Below are positions 51,125-63,514 of a stretch of 64,000 nt of DNA, one piece after another. This stretch comes from Ephydatia muelleri. Lineage: Eukaryota > Porifera > Demospongiae > Spongillida > Spongillidae. The stretch covers positions 4,747,509-4,811,508 of the forward strand of contig JABACO010000003.1 of assembly GCA_013339895.1 (NCBI GenBank), written 5' to 3'. Below the pieces are notes generated by a model. The model was given only the letters and a program-made list of their open reading frames with translations. It had not been told where the DNA came from and searched no databases. Within the stretch, counting starts at the first letter, position 1, and each line of letters starts with the position of its first letter. Made by a program: the position numbers and the translations under genes.

Positions 51125-54100
51125 TCTTTTTATTTTTTTGCAGTACAAGTGCGATCAAGCGTGTTCTTACCTTCTACATATTATATTACATACGTGTAGT
51201 ACAGAGGAGTAAAGATGCCACCCAAGTATGCACGAGCAGGCGTCATATATTCCTAGTCGCCACCGACTGGAGAGTCAAATATGCCTAGGTGTAATTGACC
51301 AGGAGTCAACTTTGCCTAGGCTACAATAACTCCCAGGAGTCATTTGCATTAGGGGGAGTCAATTATGCCTAGGCACATCTGACTGGGGATTCATATATGC
51401 CTAGGCATCAATGACTGGGGAGTCAATTAATACGGGACAGAGTCATTATCTCCTGCGACACAGGTACACTTCCGCGCTTTATTCAATCGCAAAGCTAAAG
51501 CAGGGATATCTATTAAAGGAGCGGGTGCATGACAATTTATTTCAACTGACCTAGCGGCCTACTAAAATAGAAGCCACATACATCTCTCTGTTATCGCCAC
51601 TACACACTGTTTTACAATTGTTTGCCATATTTACTTGTATGCACGCTTCGTTTGCGTCGTTTATTTATAGCGACGAAAAATAAACACAAAGAAAATTGGC
51701 GTGCATGCACCCTAGATACGTTCTGTGACAAACGATCTCTTTGTCGCGAGGGCGATTCAATTACCTTAACTTTGTACTTGTCCACTGACATGACATCATC
51801 CCTGCACGTCACTGAGACAACACCGCATCCCGTATGACTAAAAACCTCAGCAAACTCCGATTCTTCAGACTTTGCTTCTGGCAAAAAGTTTATAGCGCCA
51901 ACCTGCAGATTTCGGCAGTGAATTTGCCAAATATGGCGAGGGATGAGAAGAGAATGTATAGGGGAAGAGTATAGAGAGAATTGAGTGAGGCAAGTGAGCA
52001 AATGTAGCAATGTTTGAACACACAGTTTTGTTTATGTTGTGTACTTTGCTTAATTGATATGACAACTGCTCTATATGCTTCTATCAATATCCGTGTTTCT
52101 GGCACTGTAGTGGGGTTTTTTTTGCAATTGCAGCTTTTTCTAAAGGATGTTGTTGACATTATATACAAACCATGCACCACACCCTCTTTGATCCCCACCT
52201 CACTAGGTCAATACCTAGCACAAAGGTGATGTTTGCATACTAACAAAGAAACCATGAGAATTCACACCATGTTCACATGCCCAGCTCCTCCTGCACAACT
52301 CACCCTCTGGAATGCTCTGGCTAGAAGGTAAGGCAGCCCCATAGAAGAGCTGTCAAACTGGACACAAAGAGCGCCGCAGTTTTGTGGTGCTCTGGCCGCA
52401 AAGCCAAGAATGGTACCTCTTATGGTGTCTGGAACCACCTGTGGAATGCATGCAGAACATAAACAAAGCTTAATGCTTGTGTTCTGAAAGCCAACAGTTA
52501 CCAGCATCTGGTCTGGTGGATTGAGGCGGAGTAGCTGGAGGAGGTTGAGCACACCGTTATGACTGTCTGCATTCATCCCATCTCCCTTGTTCTTGTTGAA
52601 TGTCCATCTTGTTTCTGCTGTCACCAAGTCTTTGTCTGCAAATGCTGTGAGAAGTGATTTACATATATCAATGGAACAAACAAAAAAACAACACTAACTC
52701 CAATGATACTACTGATATGATAACTTTAGAACATACAGTCGATAGATTCTGCATTCATATTAAAATGTATGACTTTTAAGCCATATGTATACAAGTTTCA
52801 ATGTCCTGCATCATCAAAACCTAGTATGTAACTGCACGCGTGTGAAGATCAACCGATGCAGTGCTGCTATAGGTGGCAAAAGGCCCTTCTGTTGCACGTA
52901 CTGCTGTGTCTGATAGCATGTAAAAGAAAAAGCTGCCCGTTGACAATGAAAAGAGATTTGCAGAAATATATTTTTCGCACCATGGTGGCACATTTAATTT
53001 TATAACATGATTATAGGCAAGTAGTATGCCAGTAGTATGCCATGGATCAACATTCAAAACGTAGTAATAGAGTATATGCACTGTAACTCCAACCTGTGAG
53101 GAATGTAACATGCTCATTGATGTCCCTACACTGCACATTTGCGCACCACATACAACACACTGCAACAATGCTTGAGGAATTGTGCACCCAGGGGAAAACA
53201 TGATGGTGTCTTTGTAAAGAACAAAGATCCTCAATAAGAGACACAATGTGTGGTTTGTAACATAAGGAGCATTTTGTGTCGGCAACTATGCTATCCTTGT
53301 TATCCTTCAGGAGAGTGCATGTATATCTGTGGGAGTGTTTCAGATCAAGTGGCGTTGATTTGCAGACACAAACACACACCTACACACACACATGCAGCAG
53401 CGAATCTTGATGCACTGCTGATTTATGTCATAACATATCTATAGGATGGGCTTACAGCTGTACCTCCGTACTTATCCAGATACTCCTTGGTTTTGCCTTG
53501 GTCCCCTCTGTGAAGGGAGACTGTAGTGTTCTCGTGGTCGTTTAGTTCTTTGATGGTCCGTCGGATCTGCAGCTCCTTCAACTTCTGTCCAATACCACTG
53601 TTTGTGCGAAATAGCATCACTATCAGGAAGTCTAGGTCAGTCTCGATCTTGTGGCCAAAAAGCCATGGCAGAGTGGCGAATAGAGTGTTCTTCATTAGCC
53701 TTCTTCTCACGAATGCGGGTAGCCTCTTCAACTTGGGGACGTAGTGGTGGGGTTGGAGGGAGGTTTCGAAGACAAACCTGGCCACGTGCTCCGCTCCTAG
53801 CTCCTGCGGATGGGACGCGTAGGACCACACGAGGGCAACAATGAGACAGAGGATCGCCAAAGAGAGGAGGAAGAAGTAGCCGATACGAATGCTCGAGATG
53901 AGCCTCAGCGAGGTGAACGCACACACGACTTGCTTATCTAGCGGCCAGGCGGCGAAACTGAGCGTATCGTTATCTGTTGGACACAGAAATACGTAACTGG
54001 AATCGTAAAAGAACCCAGCGGCTACGCCCAGTCCTGCCGTGGCTAGTAGCGTTTGAAGCCACAACTTCGATTTGTAGAGGAAGAACATGGTGTTTTGTCT

Positions 54101-54565
54101 GTACGTGGAGAAAGAGTTCTCCAGCTGTTGTAGAATGGCAACGTTGCTCGTTGACAGAAGGTCACCGCTTAGATCAATTTCGCCTACTTTCAAAAAAAAG
54201 TACGCGAAGCTATTGTTGTACAGGTTGATCCAGAGATAGTGCGGTATTTGGAGAAGCACTCCGTGTATCACCAAGAAGGCCGGGAAGTATTCCAGCGCGG
54301 GTAGACTCCCCGCGCAGCGGGTATTGATGTAGTCCTGAACGTCACCGATGCTGCTCCTATCTGGACTGTAGCACTTGACGTCACTGCCGCGGATGTACTC
54401 TGAGATCGCGTCCACAGCCGTCAGTCCTACGATGACCGACACAACGTAGAGAATGATGGTGTCCCAGAAGAAGTCTCGATGTGCAAAAGATCGATTGTTA
54501 TCTTCGTCAGAAGGCTTGGCCAAATCCTGAGTCTCTACGGTCGTACTTGGGGGACTGAGAGCCAT
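48671..54565 (-). CDS. LRRC8/pannexin-like four-helix membrane protein with novel C-terminal region (gene B)
   Basis: Seven predicted exons on the minus strand: 53464-54565, 52502-52644, 52304-52438, 51765-51902, 49352-49460, 49105-49237, 48671-48965, about 684 residues. Exon 1 is 1102 bp, exactly as in gene A, and exon 5 is 109 bp in both; splice phases agree at every junction. TM1 IILYVVSVIVGLTAVD, TM2 EYFPAFLVIHGVLLQI, TM3 KLWLQTLLATAGLGVAAG, TM4 IGYFFLLSLAILCLIVAL. Outer-loop Cys are in VKCYS/TRCAG and FLCPT/VVCAF. After TM4, ETDLDFLIVMLFRTNSGIG parallels LRRC8. The C-terminal half matches gene A in order: VVPDTIRGTILGFAARAP, FIVVGPMTKP, VLVLRPMEIGGK and LACGGGTQCQFGF. Intron 4 (2.3 kb) hosts a Ginger remnant and a MITE in the opposite orientation. 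It is likely a channel subunit; partner and gating unknown. Confidence 0.72.
49684..49707. repeat. Poly-C tract
   Basis: About 24 C in intron 4 of gene B, left of the Ginger remnant. Confidence 0.9.
49725..49850. repeat. Left palindromic-word array of the intronic Ginger remnant
   Basis: Words cataattgactcccaggcataa, ttactcccccagtcatt and tatgactcccca are the inverted form of the words at 51265-51440. Confidence 0.7.
49864..51052 (+). pseudogene. Ginger-type remnant: YPYY motif and PHD finger, DDE core missing, split by a MITE
   Basis: First piece 49864-49968 (after a tttttag acceptor): VETYFRSSQYPKGMTKGEKA. The frame is cut by a TTAA-flanked MITE and resumes at 50547 with a basic stretch and FETGMLYYKKDG, WKICV, an in-frame stop, and ILESCHSGIEG before a gtatgt donor. 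This is the YPYY region and the start of the zinc finger of Ginger/gypsy integrases. The catalytic core is absent. At 50902-51052 (after a ttttag acceptor) lies a PHD-type half: YTGSMKC, CDQCSQWYHFRCV, TWLCSSC, then a stop. The protein order matches the Ulp1/PHD element at the window start, with the middle deleted. It sits in intron 4 of gene B, antisense to that gene. Confidence 0.7.
49969..50546. mobile_element. TTAA-flanked MITE (copy 1) inside the Ginger exon
   Basis: TTAA at 49969-49972 and 50543-50546. Inverted ends ctctttgaacgccaagtgc and the complement of gcacttagcgtttaaagag. Removing the insert plus one TTAA restores an uninterrupted reading frame across the site. TTAA duplication suggests mobilisation by a piggyBac-like enzyme. 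Confidence 0.85.
51066..51123. repeat. (GT)n microsatellite
   Basis: Pure dinucleotide run of about 55 bp directly after the PHD remnant. Confidence 0.95.
51265..51440. repeat. Right palindromic-word array of the intronic Ginger remnant
   Basis: Repeats of gactggRgagtcaattatgcctaggca and its complement, inverted relative to 49725-49850. Confidence 0.75.
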
Positions 54566-55589
54566 GTGAAGCGAAACGACTGTAAGTTACGACGAATTCA
54601 GTGTACATGTACCTGTATATACATGTAACACCGCAATAAATTCGTCTGTGCGCATGCGTAGGATAGCTATAGATACATGTAGCAGTAATTACCAGTTTAG
54701 CCTATACCATCGAGGAGAATTGAGTACCGAAATTCACTATATAATTACCCATCTCGTAAGTACATGCAAGTTCTTGTGAGCCTATATTCCTGTTGCAAGT
54801 GGAGGGCGTAGAGGGAGAGGGCAAAACTCGTGCAATTGAATTAGAACTGGAGGATTATTGGGCGGTGTGTGGAGGTCAGGTAATCGTATCCTTACTTAAC
54901 ATGCAGCTCTGGAGCAGTGCAGTGTATATGCAGAACCCAATGTATTCAACTTCGTATAGGTGAGGAATTAATAGCTACACTTGCAGATGTTTACTATCTG
55001 AAACGCATGTGGAAAGAAAACACATCAAATAATGCTCCGTCTCAATTCAATGTTAAGGAGGATGTCAGAAGTGTTCTGCCTTGCAACATCATGATATATA
55101 CGGATACACGATATTTTTAATTCTCATTGAAAAAAATTTGCGGCTATCAGTTTTGTAGGCTGGCAATCCATTTATGGAGATTCGTGCTGGCGCCAACCAT
55201 TGACATGGCTCATGTGCCAGCCAAGCTGTCTGACAGGATTACATAACTCTTACATCACCTACTTTACACTTGTTTAAGGCACTGACCAATCTATTATAGG
55301 ATAGACAGAGTTTCCACACCACTCATCTCCAATGCCTCAATTGAAATGGGAGCAAACATGTAATAGGTGCCTACACATTGATGCTTTTAGTGCCCTGTTG
55401 TGTAATTATGTTTATTATAAGCACCAATAACAATAATAATCTACTCAATAACTAGCACTATTATAGAAAGGTCACACAAAAATATACTCTTGAGAATCAT
55501 TCCCCATGACACAGATAGAAATAACGACATTCTACTGACAACAGCTTAATGTGTGTGCCTCAGCTACAATATTTCAATTCATTGTTCAC
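54566..55589. other. Intergenic, no gene recognised
   Basis: 5' flank of gene B and 3' flank of the lipid-transfer-like gene. No clear promoter element or polyadenylation signal assigned. Confidence 0.4.
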
Positions 55590-58500
55590 TCATGCAGGAC
55601 ACTGGAGAACCTTGTTTGCACAGCTGCTCCACAAGGCAGTTGGACTCTGGCTTGACAATTTCCACTCCTTTGAGGCTGCGTCCCATTTGTGTTTGTCACT
55701 CCAATCAAATCCACATGGCTGTTCCAACACCACACAATGCAGAATACAGTAGTTGCGTTGCATGGGACAATTATGTCAAACTTACATATGGAACTGATTT
55801 TGAGCACGTTTTAACTCCACATGGCTGAAAGAAATAAGGTTACACTCATTTTATGATTGCCAGTTATACTCACATAACCAACTGATTTGTCGCATGTCTT
55901 AACACCGCATGGCTGAGATACAGACAAAAGGTTGACATAATACATGTATGTGCCAGCATGTTTGCGTCACACTTATGAACTTACATAAGGGACACCAAAT
56001 TTCTTGCATGTCTTTACTCCACAGGGCTATTGTTGAGAATGGAACAAGGGAGGGGGAGGATGGGTGACAAGTTGAACACTGCTACTGTACAATGCACTTA
56101 CATATGAAACTGATTTGTAGCAAGTGTTAACTCCACAAGGCTATGGATAGGCCAGACTTTAAAGGTCAGAAATGCACGTTTTAGGCACTTACATATGGGA
56201 TATTCTTGTGGCACATTTTAATTGACCGAATTTGGTAGAAGGCATAGATTGATATCTTGTTGTCAGGCCAACCATGAAGCAAACGTATGCAGAACTCAGA
56301 TGGTCCTTTTTGTAGCAAGTAACTTTCAGTCAGATCTAATGTAACCTGATATGTAAAGCTTCCAGTTACAGCAATCCCTCCTCTCACTATTTCCTGTAAA
56401 GATTTCACATACAAACTGTAAGCATACTTTTTGACACGCAAAAAAGTTCATGAAACTCACTGCAATGGATCCAGTTGCTTCTCCGGTCGCTTCAACAGTC
56501 ACTGACGGTAGCAATGCTCCCTTTGCTGAAACACACTTCTGTACACAAGCATTGAAAGCTGCATCAATGGTTAGCCTTGCATTCAAGCTTATTTCAAATC
56601 TCAAAAGCCCAACATATATAAAAACGCTACTCGATAATTTCACCAGGGTATATGTTGGGCTACGGTACAATGGATATGTCCAGGACCTGCACGTTGGTAT
56701 CTGCTTTTGGTAGTCTACAAGAACTTTGCCAACAATGGTGACATATAGTTTGTTGTAAATGTGATCTCCTCCTGACTTATTTTCACTCAGTAATAATGCT
56801 TCAAATACTGTTTTGGAATATCCATAAGCATGAGCTCGAGCTATGCCTTTGGCAAAAAGCTTGTAGGTTGTGGGATTGGAAGAACCACCAAATCCTGCAA
56901 AGGCACCAAACGCAGCATCCAACCCCACCTGTGAGACACCAAATGACTTTCCCCATATGTATGCTTTATTTATAGGGTACAAAGTAAGATCAGAGTCTCG
57001 AGTGGCCGCATCTTCTACAAGATCATAAAGTTGATTCTTATCATTCCAAGCAGTGCCCCTTTTATTCACGTGAGCAAGCAGAACAACTGACCACCTGTTT
57101 GGTGCATTTGAACCCAGCAGATGAATGTAGTATGCCAGCAGAATCTTCAATTCTGTGTTGTTTCTATTTACAGCTGTTACTATAGTCTCAAAAAACTGGT
57201 CACTTATTGGATGTAAGTTAGACTCTGCTCCTGCAATGAGGGATCGCAATACCATCTCTGTGAGCTCTTCTGAAGGATCAGATTCAAGTGCATGACGAAG
57301 AGCATTCTGGACTTCCATAGAACCAGTATTGTACCTCAATGCATACACAGCTGCCAATCGAACACTTGGATGATTTGTTCCGCGAGCAGATGAATAAGCA
57401 TTTGGTTAGAAATTTGAGATTGAGTGTTTCCAAGGGAGTGGATATAGTGGACCAATATGGAGGGGTCTGTTGTCTGGCTGATGCGGTTCACCAGAAAGCT
57501 TACAATGCGATGTTGCAGCTCAGGGGACAGAGATGAAGCAAGTGCTCCATAGGAAAGGATTAGAGCATCTGTTGTGTCACTACTTGAAGTGATCAGAGTC
57601 TCAATGTGTGATAGCATGTCTGGATGAATATCTGCAACAAATGCCAACTGCACTGTGAGAGTATTCCTTTCCTTCTGGTCCTTTGTATTTTGGATGGCTT
57701 TCAACAATGCCTGCACATATGTTAGACATAAAGTATATTAAAACCTGAGGACAGCACATAACACCAGATAGTGTACCTTCTGTGAATCAATACTTCCTTC
57801 AGCACTGAGGAAAGAGTAAAGAAGAACTCTCATCTCTGTGTCCTTCTCACTACTTGAATTTGATACCTGCATAGGATTGAATTACTTTGACCTTGAACAA
57901 CATTGACAGCAATACTTTTCCACTCAAGTACTAGTGGTACTGTACTAACCAAGGACAAGTAATCCATTACTTCTGTGATAGCAGGCACTGTGCCTGGAAG
58001 GGGTCTGTTTTCAGACTCCAGTCTAAGAATAGTTCTGACATGGTTGCCTACATGAGCAATTAAACAGTGTACCGTCACAAGTACAATTGAGAGGTTAACT
58101 TAGCTTACTGGCTGAAGTATCTGTGATATTACTATGCAGACGCAGCAACAATGGCTTAAGTGAAGGGACATCTTTCCGTAGTTGAGTCAGTTCAGAGTAG
58201 CCATGCTTCTCTATATGATCAGTTAGAGTGGAGAAGTAAATGGCACCAAGCAGGTGTGATATATTATAACGAGCACGTGACGTTGGTTGGATGGGAGGTA
58301 ATTACACAGGTAGACTGCGAGCTGGAATGATGTACATGTACTGGATATGCCATTACCTTTCTCAGACACAGCATGAAGTCTGCTTTTAGTAAATTCCAGG
58401 ATATTCACATTCCTTTTAGCTACAGATGATTTTTTGGAGCACTTCTGCAATTTAGTGCGTACTTTCCAGTACCACTCAGCTCATTGCTTCCAAAAGACTC

Positions 58501-59069
58501 ATCATATGTGTATGAATCAGCAGATTGATAACTGAACTGCTTTGATTGCCCTGGGCCACTGACAGTCACCTTAACTGTACCACTGGAGCTTTGAAGAACT
58601 CCCTTTTTATATTCAACAACTTCAGATTTTTGAATACCAATGGGCTTTTCATTTCCATCATTAAACGTGGACTGCATTATGTTCTCGGAATCTACCGTGC
58701 GATACATGATCACGTGATCTTCACCTGGTGTTTCATACCTAGGTGTGTGATGGGTATGCACATTGATACAAACACCTGAAGGCCTGCCTACCTGTATTGA
58801 GAGACATGCTTAGATTGAGTATCTTCTTCCACCTCTTCAGCAGTCTGCTTGAAATTTCCTTGAAAGGCAGCTGCTATTCCTTTTTTCATGTTAACTACTG
58901 ATGTCACCTCATCCTGCTTGTGTTGGACCAACACAACCTTGCCATCTGACGTTTGAATAAAACAAAATGGCTCCTTCAGAAGTTCATTGGTTTCCACGGT
59001 AGTTGTCTCTGCCCTGAAATTATTAAGTAGATTTTATGCACTGCCACAAATGGTATGTGCACATACACG

Positions 59070-59126
<57 letters not shown>

Positions 59127-61092
59127 CACACACACACACAGATATTCTGCCACGTTATTGATTTGTCTACATGCTCAGTTTTAAACATGGATGTCCTGTA
59201 GACGGAATTGCTTTATCATTCTCATTTCTGAACCTTCATTGAGTATGATTTTACAACATATCTGTGGATTAAATCAGTGAGATTAATTCAGATGCAACAT
59301 CAAACTGCTTGTAAATGAACTCCACCTAATCTGTTTAGTGCACGGAGAAGCAACATCGCCAGCTACTCAAGTTACCAATTGATGCGTCGAGTTCTCCAGA
59401 AATGGCAACTATTATTGTAGTGGACGTGTCTTTAGTCACAAACTTTTAGGATGCTGCTTTCGATTTTTATTTTGCCTCCTCCTTCGTGCATTGTTAACCT
59501 TTTTTTTTTGTCTGGTGCCTAATTTCGTCATAATTGACAGTAGAATGTTTTAATATGCTTTGTTTTAGTTTTGTTTTTTGTTTTTTTTTTTTCCGTCTAC
59601 CATAAGCAGTGTAAATAAATAATACTCGATTACGCAAATTACGTAAGTAAATGTTACATATAAGCTCTACTCACAATCCTGCAGCATATCCTGCAGCATA
59701 TATGTAACGTAAACTTCTTTGTTGCATCGTATTTTAATTAAGTTGAAATGACACTGAGTGAATAGTTCAATTTACATACTATTGATATAGTCAAATATCC
59801 GCACTACAACCATGACGTATGGAAATGCTATACTGCATGCATGTACTGATTGCTTATGCAATTGCGTGCAATAATATTCTTTTTAACTAACCCTTCTTCG
59901 TCCAGATCCTGCTGGGGAGATATTATCGTGTTTTCCAGATCGATGCAATATCGGGATGCCTGCAAGTCATCAAAGGTGCCCACTAGGTGAAGAGCAAAGG
60001 CGCATTTGTCAAAGTCAGTCCTATAGCCTTAAACTCCTGCTTATCACATATACTTTACGCATAGTAAGATTAATAGTTGGCACACGCGGCCGAATATGTA
60101 GACAGCCACGTAGACAATTGACCAGTATTGGGTTAACCCGCTAAAAAATGCTAAATAGAGTGTTAGATCTCTTAGTCGAAAAAGACGCTTAGGGTGTGGC
60201 CAACTTACTGTGGCTTTAAATGTTAAACAGATTGTAGCCACCAAAGATACATGTGGTATGGCTTTAAACAGACGCCTGCATTGCGTGTGAAATGCATGCC
60301 CGCATGAATGGGTGTTACCAAAACAGTGGGGACTTATATGCGGTTAAGATGCTTGGATGGTAGCCAAAATAGAGGGCAACGTTTAATTTCAATTGCTTAC
60401 TTATATGCTTATGAACGTCATGTGGAACATGACATGCCATTAAGATTAGCGTTACAGCTGCTTCTGAATCGGTTTCGTATACTGCAACTGGCACTTGCAT
60501 AGTTATTTACATTTAGTATTACTTCACATATAGACTTGCATGTACTGTATGTATACACTCACCTGATTCGCAAATAGCCCTGACGTTCGTGCTAACACGA
60601 AGCTGTGATTCGGTTCCTCCCATCACTTTCACCAGCGTGGCAGAGTAGGAGTAGGAGCAGGTATCCTTCTACACGAGTAAGATCGTACATGCATGAGCGT
60701 GACGCTTTCAACTTTGCAAAACTACCACTGTTCAGACGTTTGCTGACAGAGACGCTCCCAGCACCTACCCAGTCCCTTTACATGCATTAACAGCGTTTTA
60801 GCATGACTATTGCATACTGACTCTTTCTAGTGTACTTGCAGTTCTAAGGTCAGTTTTTACTGCGCGCTACATACACCAGTATACCACGCATATTATATAT
60901 CCAACTGATATATACTCCTCTTCCTCACCCCTCCACCCCAATCATTGCACGTAGATGCATGCATACTTCACCATGTATATACCTTACCGAACATGCTTCT
61001 GTCGAAATGTACTCTCCTCTGGCTCCTCCTTGGTACAGCATGAACACTGCCACCGCACAGGCGAGAGCCGCGCTGCGCGAGGTGGCCGTCAT
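55590..61092 (-). CDS. Large lipid transfer protein family member (MTP/vitellogenin-like)
   Basis: About 16 predicted exons, near 1,000 residues, closer to MTP than to full vitellogenin. Exons: 60988-61092 (signal peptide, LACAVAVFMLYQGGARG), 60563-60668, 59892-60027, 58792-59013, 58357-58738, about 58109-58225, 57950-58047, 57777-57866, 56461-57710, 56193-56393, then four mini-exons 55786-56140 and 55590-55718. The N-terminal lipoprotein domain is recognisable (DTCSYSYSATLVKV, FVLVQHK-type strand, VVNMKKGIAAAFQGN). The helical region follows, with HPSVRLAAVYALRYN and LNARLTIDAAFNACVQKCV near its end. No von Willebrand D domain. Such proteins load lipid into lipoproteins or yolk in the ER and secretory path. 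Two single-base frame changes (near 58470 and 57380) must be corrected to read it through; they are real lesions or assembly errors. Confidence 0.7.
55786..56140 (-). repeat. Four duplicated 39-42-bp mini-exons
   Basis: Exons 56102-56140, 55985-56026, 55874-55912 and 55786-55824, each bounded by AG and GT. They encode PCGVNTCYKSVSY, PCGVKTCKKFGVPY, PCGVKTCDKSVGY and PCGVKTCSKSVPY. All are phase 0 at both ends. The next exon (55718) again begins PCGF. Confidence 0.8.
59068..59145. repeat. (CA)n microsatellite
   Basis: Interrupted CA repeat in intron 3 of the lipid-transfer-like gene. Confidence 0.95.
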
Positions 61093-61327
61093 ATGATTTC
61101 CTTGCATAAACGTAAACTTCGGGTGACCAACTTCGGAGATTCTGGCTGCAACTTTTATTCCGCCGACTGTATATGCATGCGAATCCCGTGAAAAGTAAAG
61201 ATCCTCCACTAATTAATGGCCGTGCATGTGTAGCTGCCAAGTACATGTATGTACACATGAGAAGACAGTCTTCCGGTGATGTTTCAGGGTTTCATTGATT
61301 GGATTATTCAAACTAGTCGTTATTGAC

Positions 61328-61866
61328 TTAACTCTTTGAACGCCAAATGCATAAATGCATTCTCACACGACAGTCACTATGTGTTGTGTTGATTATTAAT
61401 ATCGCTTTGAATACCATATACTGACAATCAATATACTGACATGCATGTAACCACATAGATGCTATAGTTATATAAATCGTGTCAACCCATTAGGGGTGTA
61501 TGCACATCTTGTGTGTCCATTATTACCTAGCATGTATATATGGTTGGTATAACCCATGCGGATTATGAACTGGCAAAAGGACGGAAGAGTAAACTGGCAT
61601 TTTAAGCATAATGTGATTAGGGTTACGCATTCTGTTCTGAGAGTACTGGAGTGATGCATTAGTGAAGTCATCTGAATAATGGGGTCTTGAGAAGAAATTA
61701 CAGTTGCAAAACCAAGCATGTCACATGTACTTATATGGTTACAAGTGCAGCAAGCATTTGCATGCATCATGAAGCTTTAGTGATCAACACTTGCACTGTA
61801 CATGTAAGATCTATAACGGAGTAGCATACATGAACTCGCATGTATGCATGGCGTCCAAAGAGTTAA
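61328..61866. mobile_element. TTAA-flanked MITE (copy 2)
   Basis: TTAA at 61328-61331 and 61863-61866. Ends ctctttgaacgccaaatgcat and the complement of atgcatggcgtccaaagag. Same ends as 49969-50546, but the interior looks different. It lies just upstream of the lipid-transfer-like gene. Confidence 0.85.
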
Positions 61867-61999
61867 GGAAGAGTTGAGAGGACGTGGGGTTTTATTTCAT
61901 TTTTAAGCTCGACAGATCGCTGGGTAGGAGTGGATGGGTGACAAGACAGTATAGTTAAGTGCCTTGGTACGAACGCTTTAGAAGATATACGATCGTGAA

Positions 62000-62110
62000 C
62001 GCTTTCGAGTATCTTTTTTTATAATCATGTACGGGTACCCATTTGCTGTCCTGAAATGTTGAATATGTTTAAGTAGATCAGACATGCCAGGTTTCGGAGA
62101 TGCGCACAGT
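62000..62110 (-). pseudogene. Zinc-finger-like fragment
   Basis: Minus strand reads LLKHIQHFRTANGYPYM after a single Cys. A related piece on the plus strand at about 63455-63520 reads LLKHIRHFRKA. The H..H spacing suggests half of a C2H2 finger from an element. Weak. Confidence 0.3.
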
Positions 62111-62370
62111 TTAAACACGAGCCATTTTTGTGTTGAGGGCGGAGGGGAGCTAGCTTCTGGTATTTTATGGTAGTGACTCAAGGGCTAAATTAAATTGTTT
62201 TGTCTAAAAGAGACGCGCCCACGGCACGGGCATTTCCGCGGTATGTTGTGTCTGCTCTGTACGGATACAGAGAAACCAAACGTAGCTAAACCAGCGAGCA
62301 CCAATAGAATGGAGGGAGTGGTCGAGCACCATGCACTGCACAAAGTTGCTGGTAATGAAGATACCATGCA

Positions 62371-62518
<148 letters not shown>

Positions 62519-62632
62519 GGGGGTGTCTGCGATCTCGTCAACGAGTCGGCGCATGAGAATGGTCCAGGGGTGATATTAGAACTGATGCGTACTGGCTTTA
62601 CGTATACGGCACTGCGCTCCAGCATTTAGTAT

Positions 62633-62773
62633 GCAGAGTTGTGCATAATCTGCATACCAACCATATGCAGATGAGTATCATTGAAGTGTCCATATGCTGA
62701 CGTCTGCATAAGGACACTTCAATGATACTCATCTGCATATGGTTGGTATGCAGACTATGCACAACTCTGCACA
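62633..62773. mobile_element. 140-bp hairpin (MITE-like)
   Basis: Arms of about 60 bp: tgcagagttgtgcata...gaagtgtcc and ggacacttc...tatgcacaactctgca, nearly perfect complements around a short loop. No target duplication recognised. Confidence 0.85.
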
Positions 62774-63480
62774 GTGCGGGTTTCGCTGCTAGCGGTGATC
62801 AGCTCGTGCAAGATTAGTCTAGCAAGCCAGACGTTCGACAAAATGTATTACATATGTTTGGGGACTAGGAAGACGCGTAGAAGTACTTCTTGACTTCGTT
62901 TTTACCTTGTTTCCAGTCCCGTCGTACGTCGAAAGAAGTACGCCGAGACTAGCGCGCAAGATATGGCCTTTCCTTGCTTTTAAGCCAATCTACTAGGTTA
63001 GTTAATGAAACGCCCACATTTTATGAACACAATAGCTCGACAACTAGTGGCTTCCTGCGGATGAGAACTGATCAGTGTATGTGCCAATCCCAAAGACATG
63101 ACAACCCAAATTTACTCAAGAACACACAGGTTATCAATTTCTTTTGCACAGAAAAGAAACTGTCGTGGCTGTATCCAAGATATGGACTGTGAAAAGGAAA
63201 ACTATTACCTTACTAATGCGTCCCAGAAAATCAGCCAAGGAAGTTTGCTCAATGACTTGAACTAATCTGCATGAGCCATTAAATTTCATTATTGAGAAAT
63301 AAACAAAATAAATCAGATCACAAACGTATATATATTATACATATGTATTACAGTAATTGAGTGGTAGCCAGGTTATTTGTCTTTTTGTTGATCAAAGTGA
63401 AGTGCCAGGTTTTTTCCTCATATCTTATATGTTTGCATTTGTACCTACTGCTCTGTTTTGAATGTCTCCTTAAACATATT
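62774..63480. other. No gene recognised
   Basis: Short open frames only; nothing assignable apart from the finger-like fragment listed nearby. Confidence 0.4.
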
Positions 63481-63514
63481 CGACATTTCAGGAAAGCAAT
63501 TCGTACCCGCGTAC

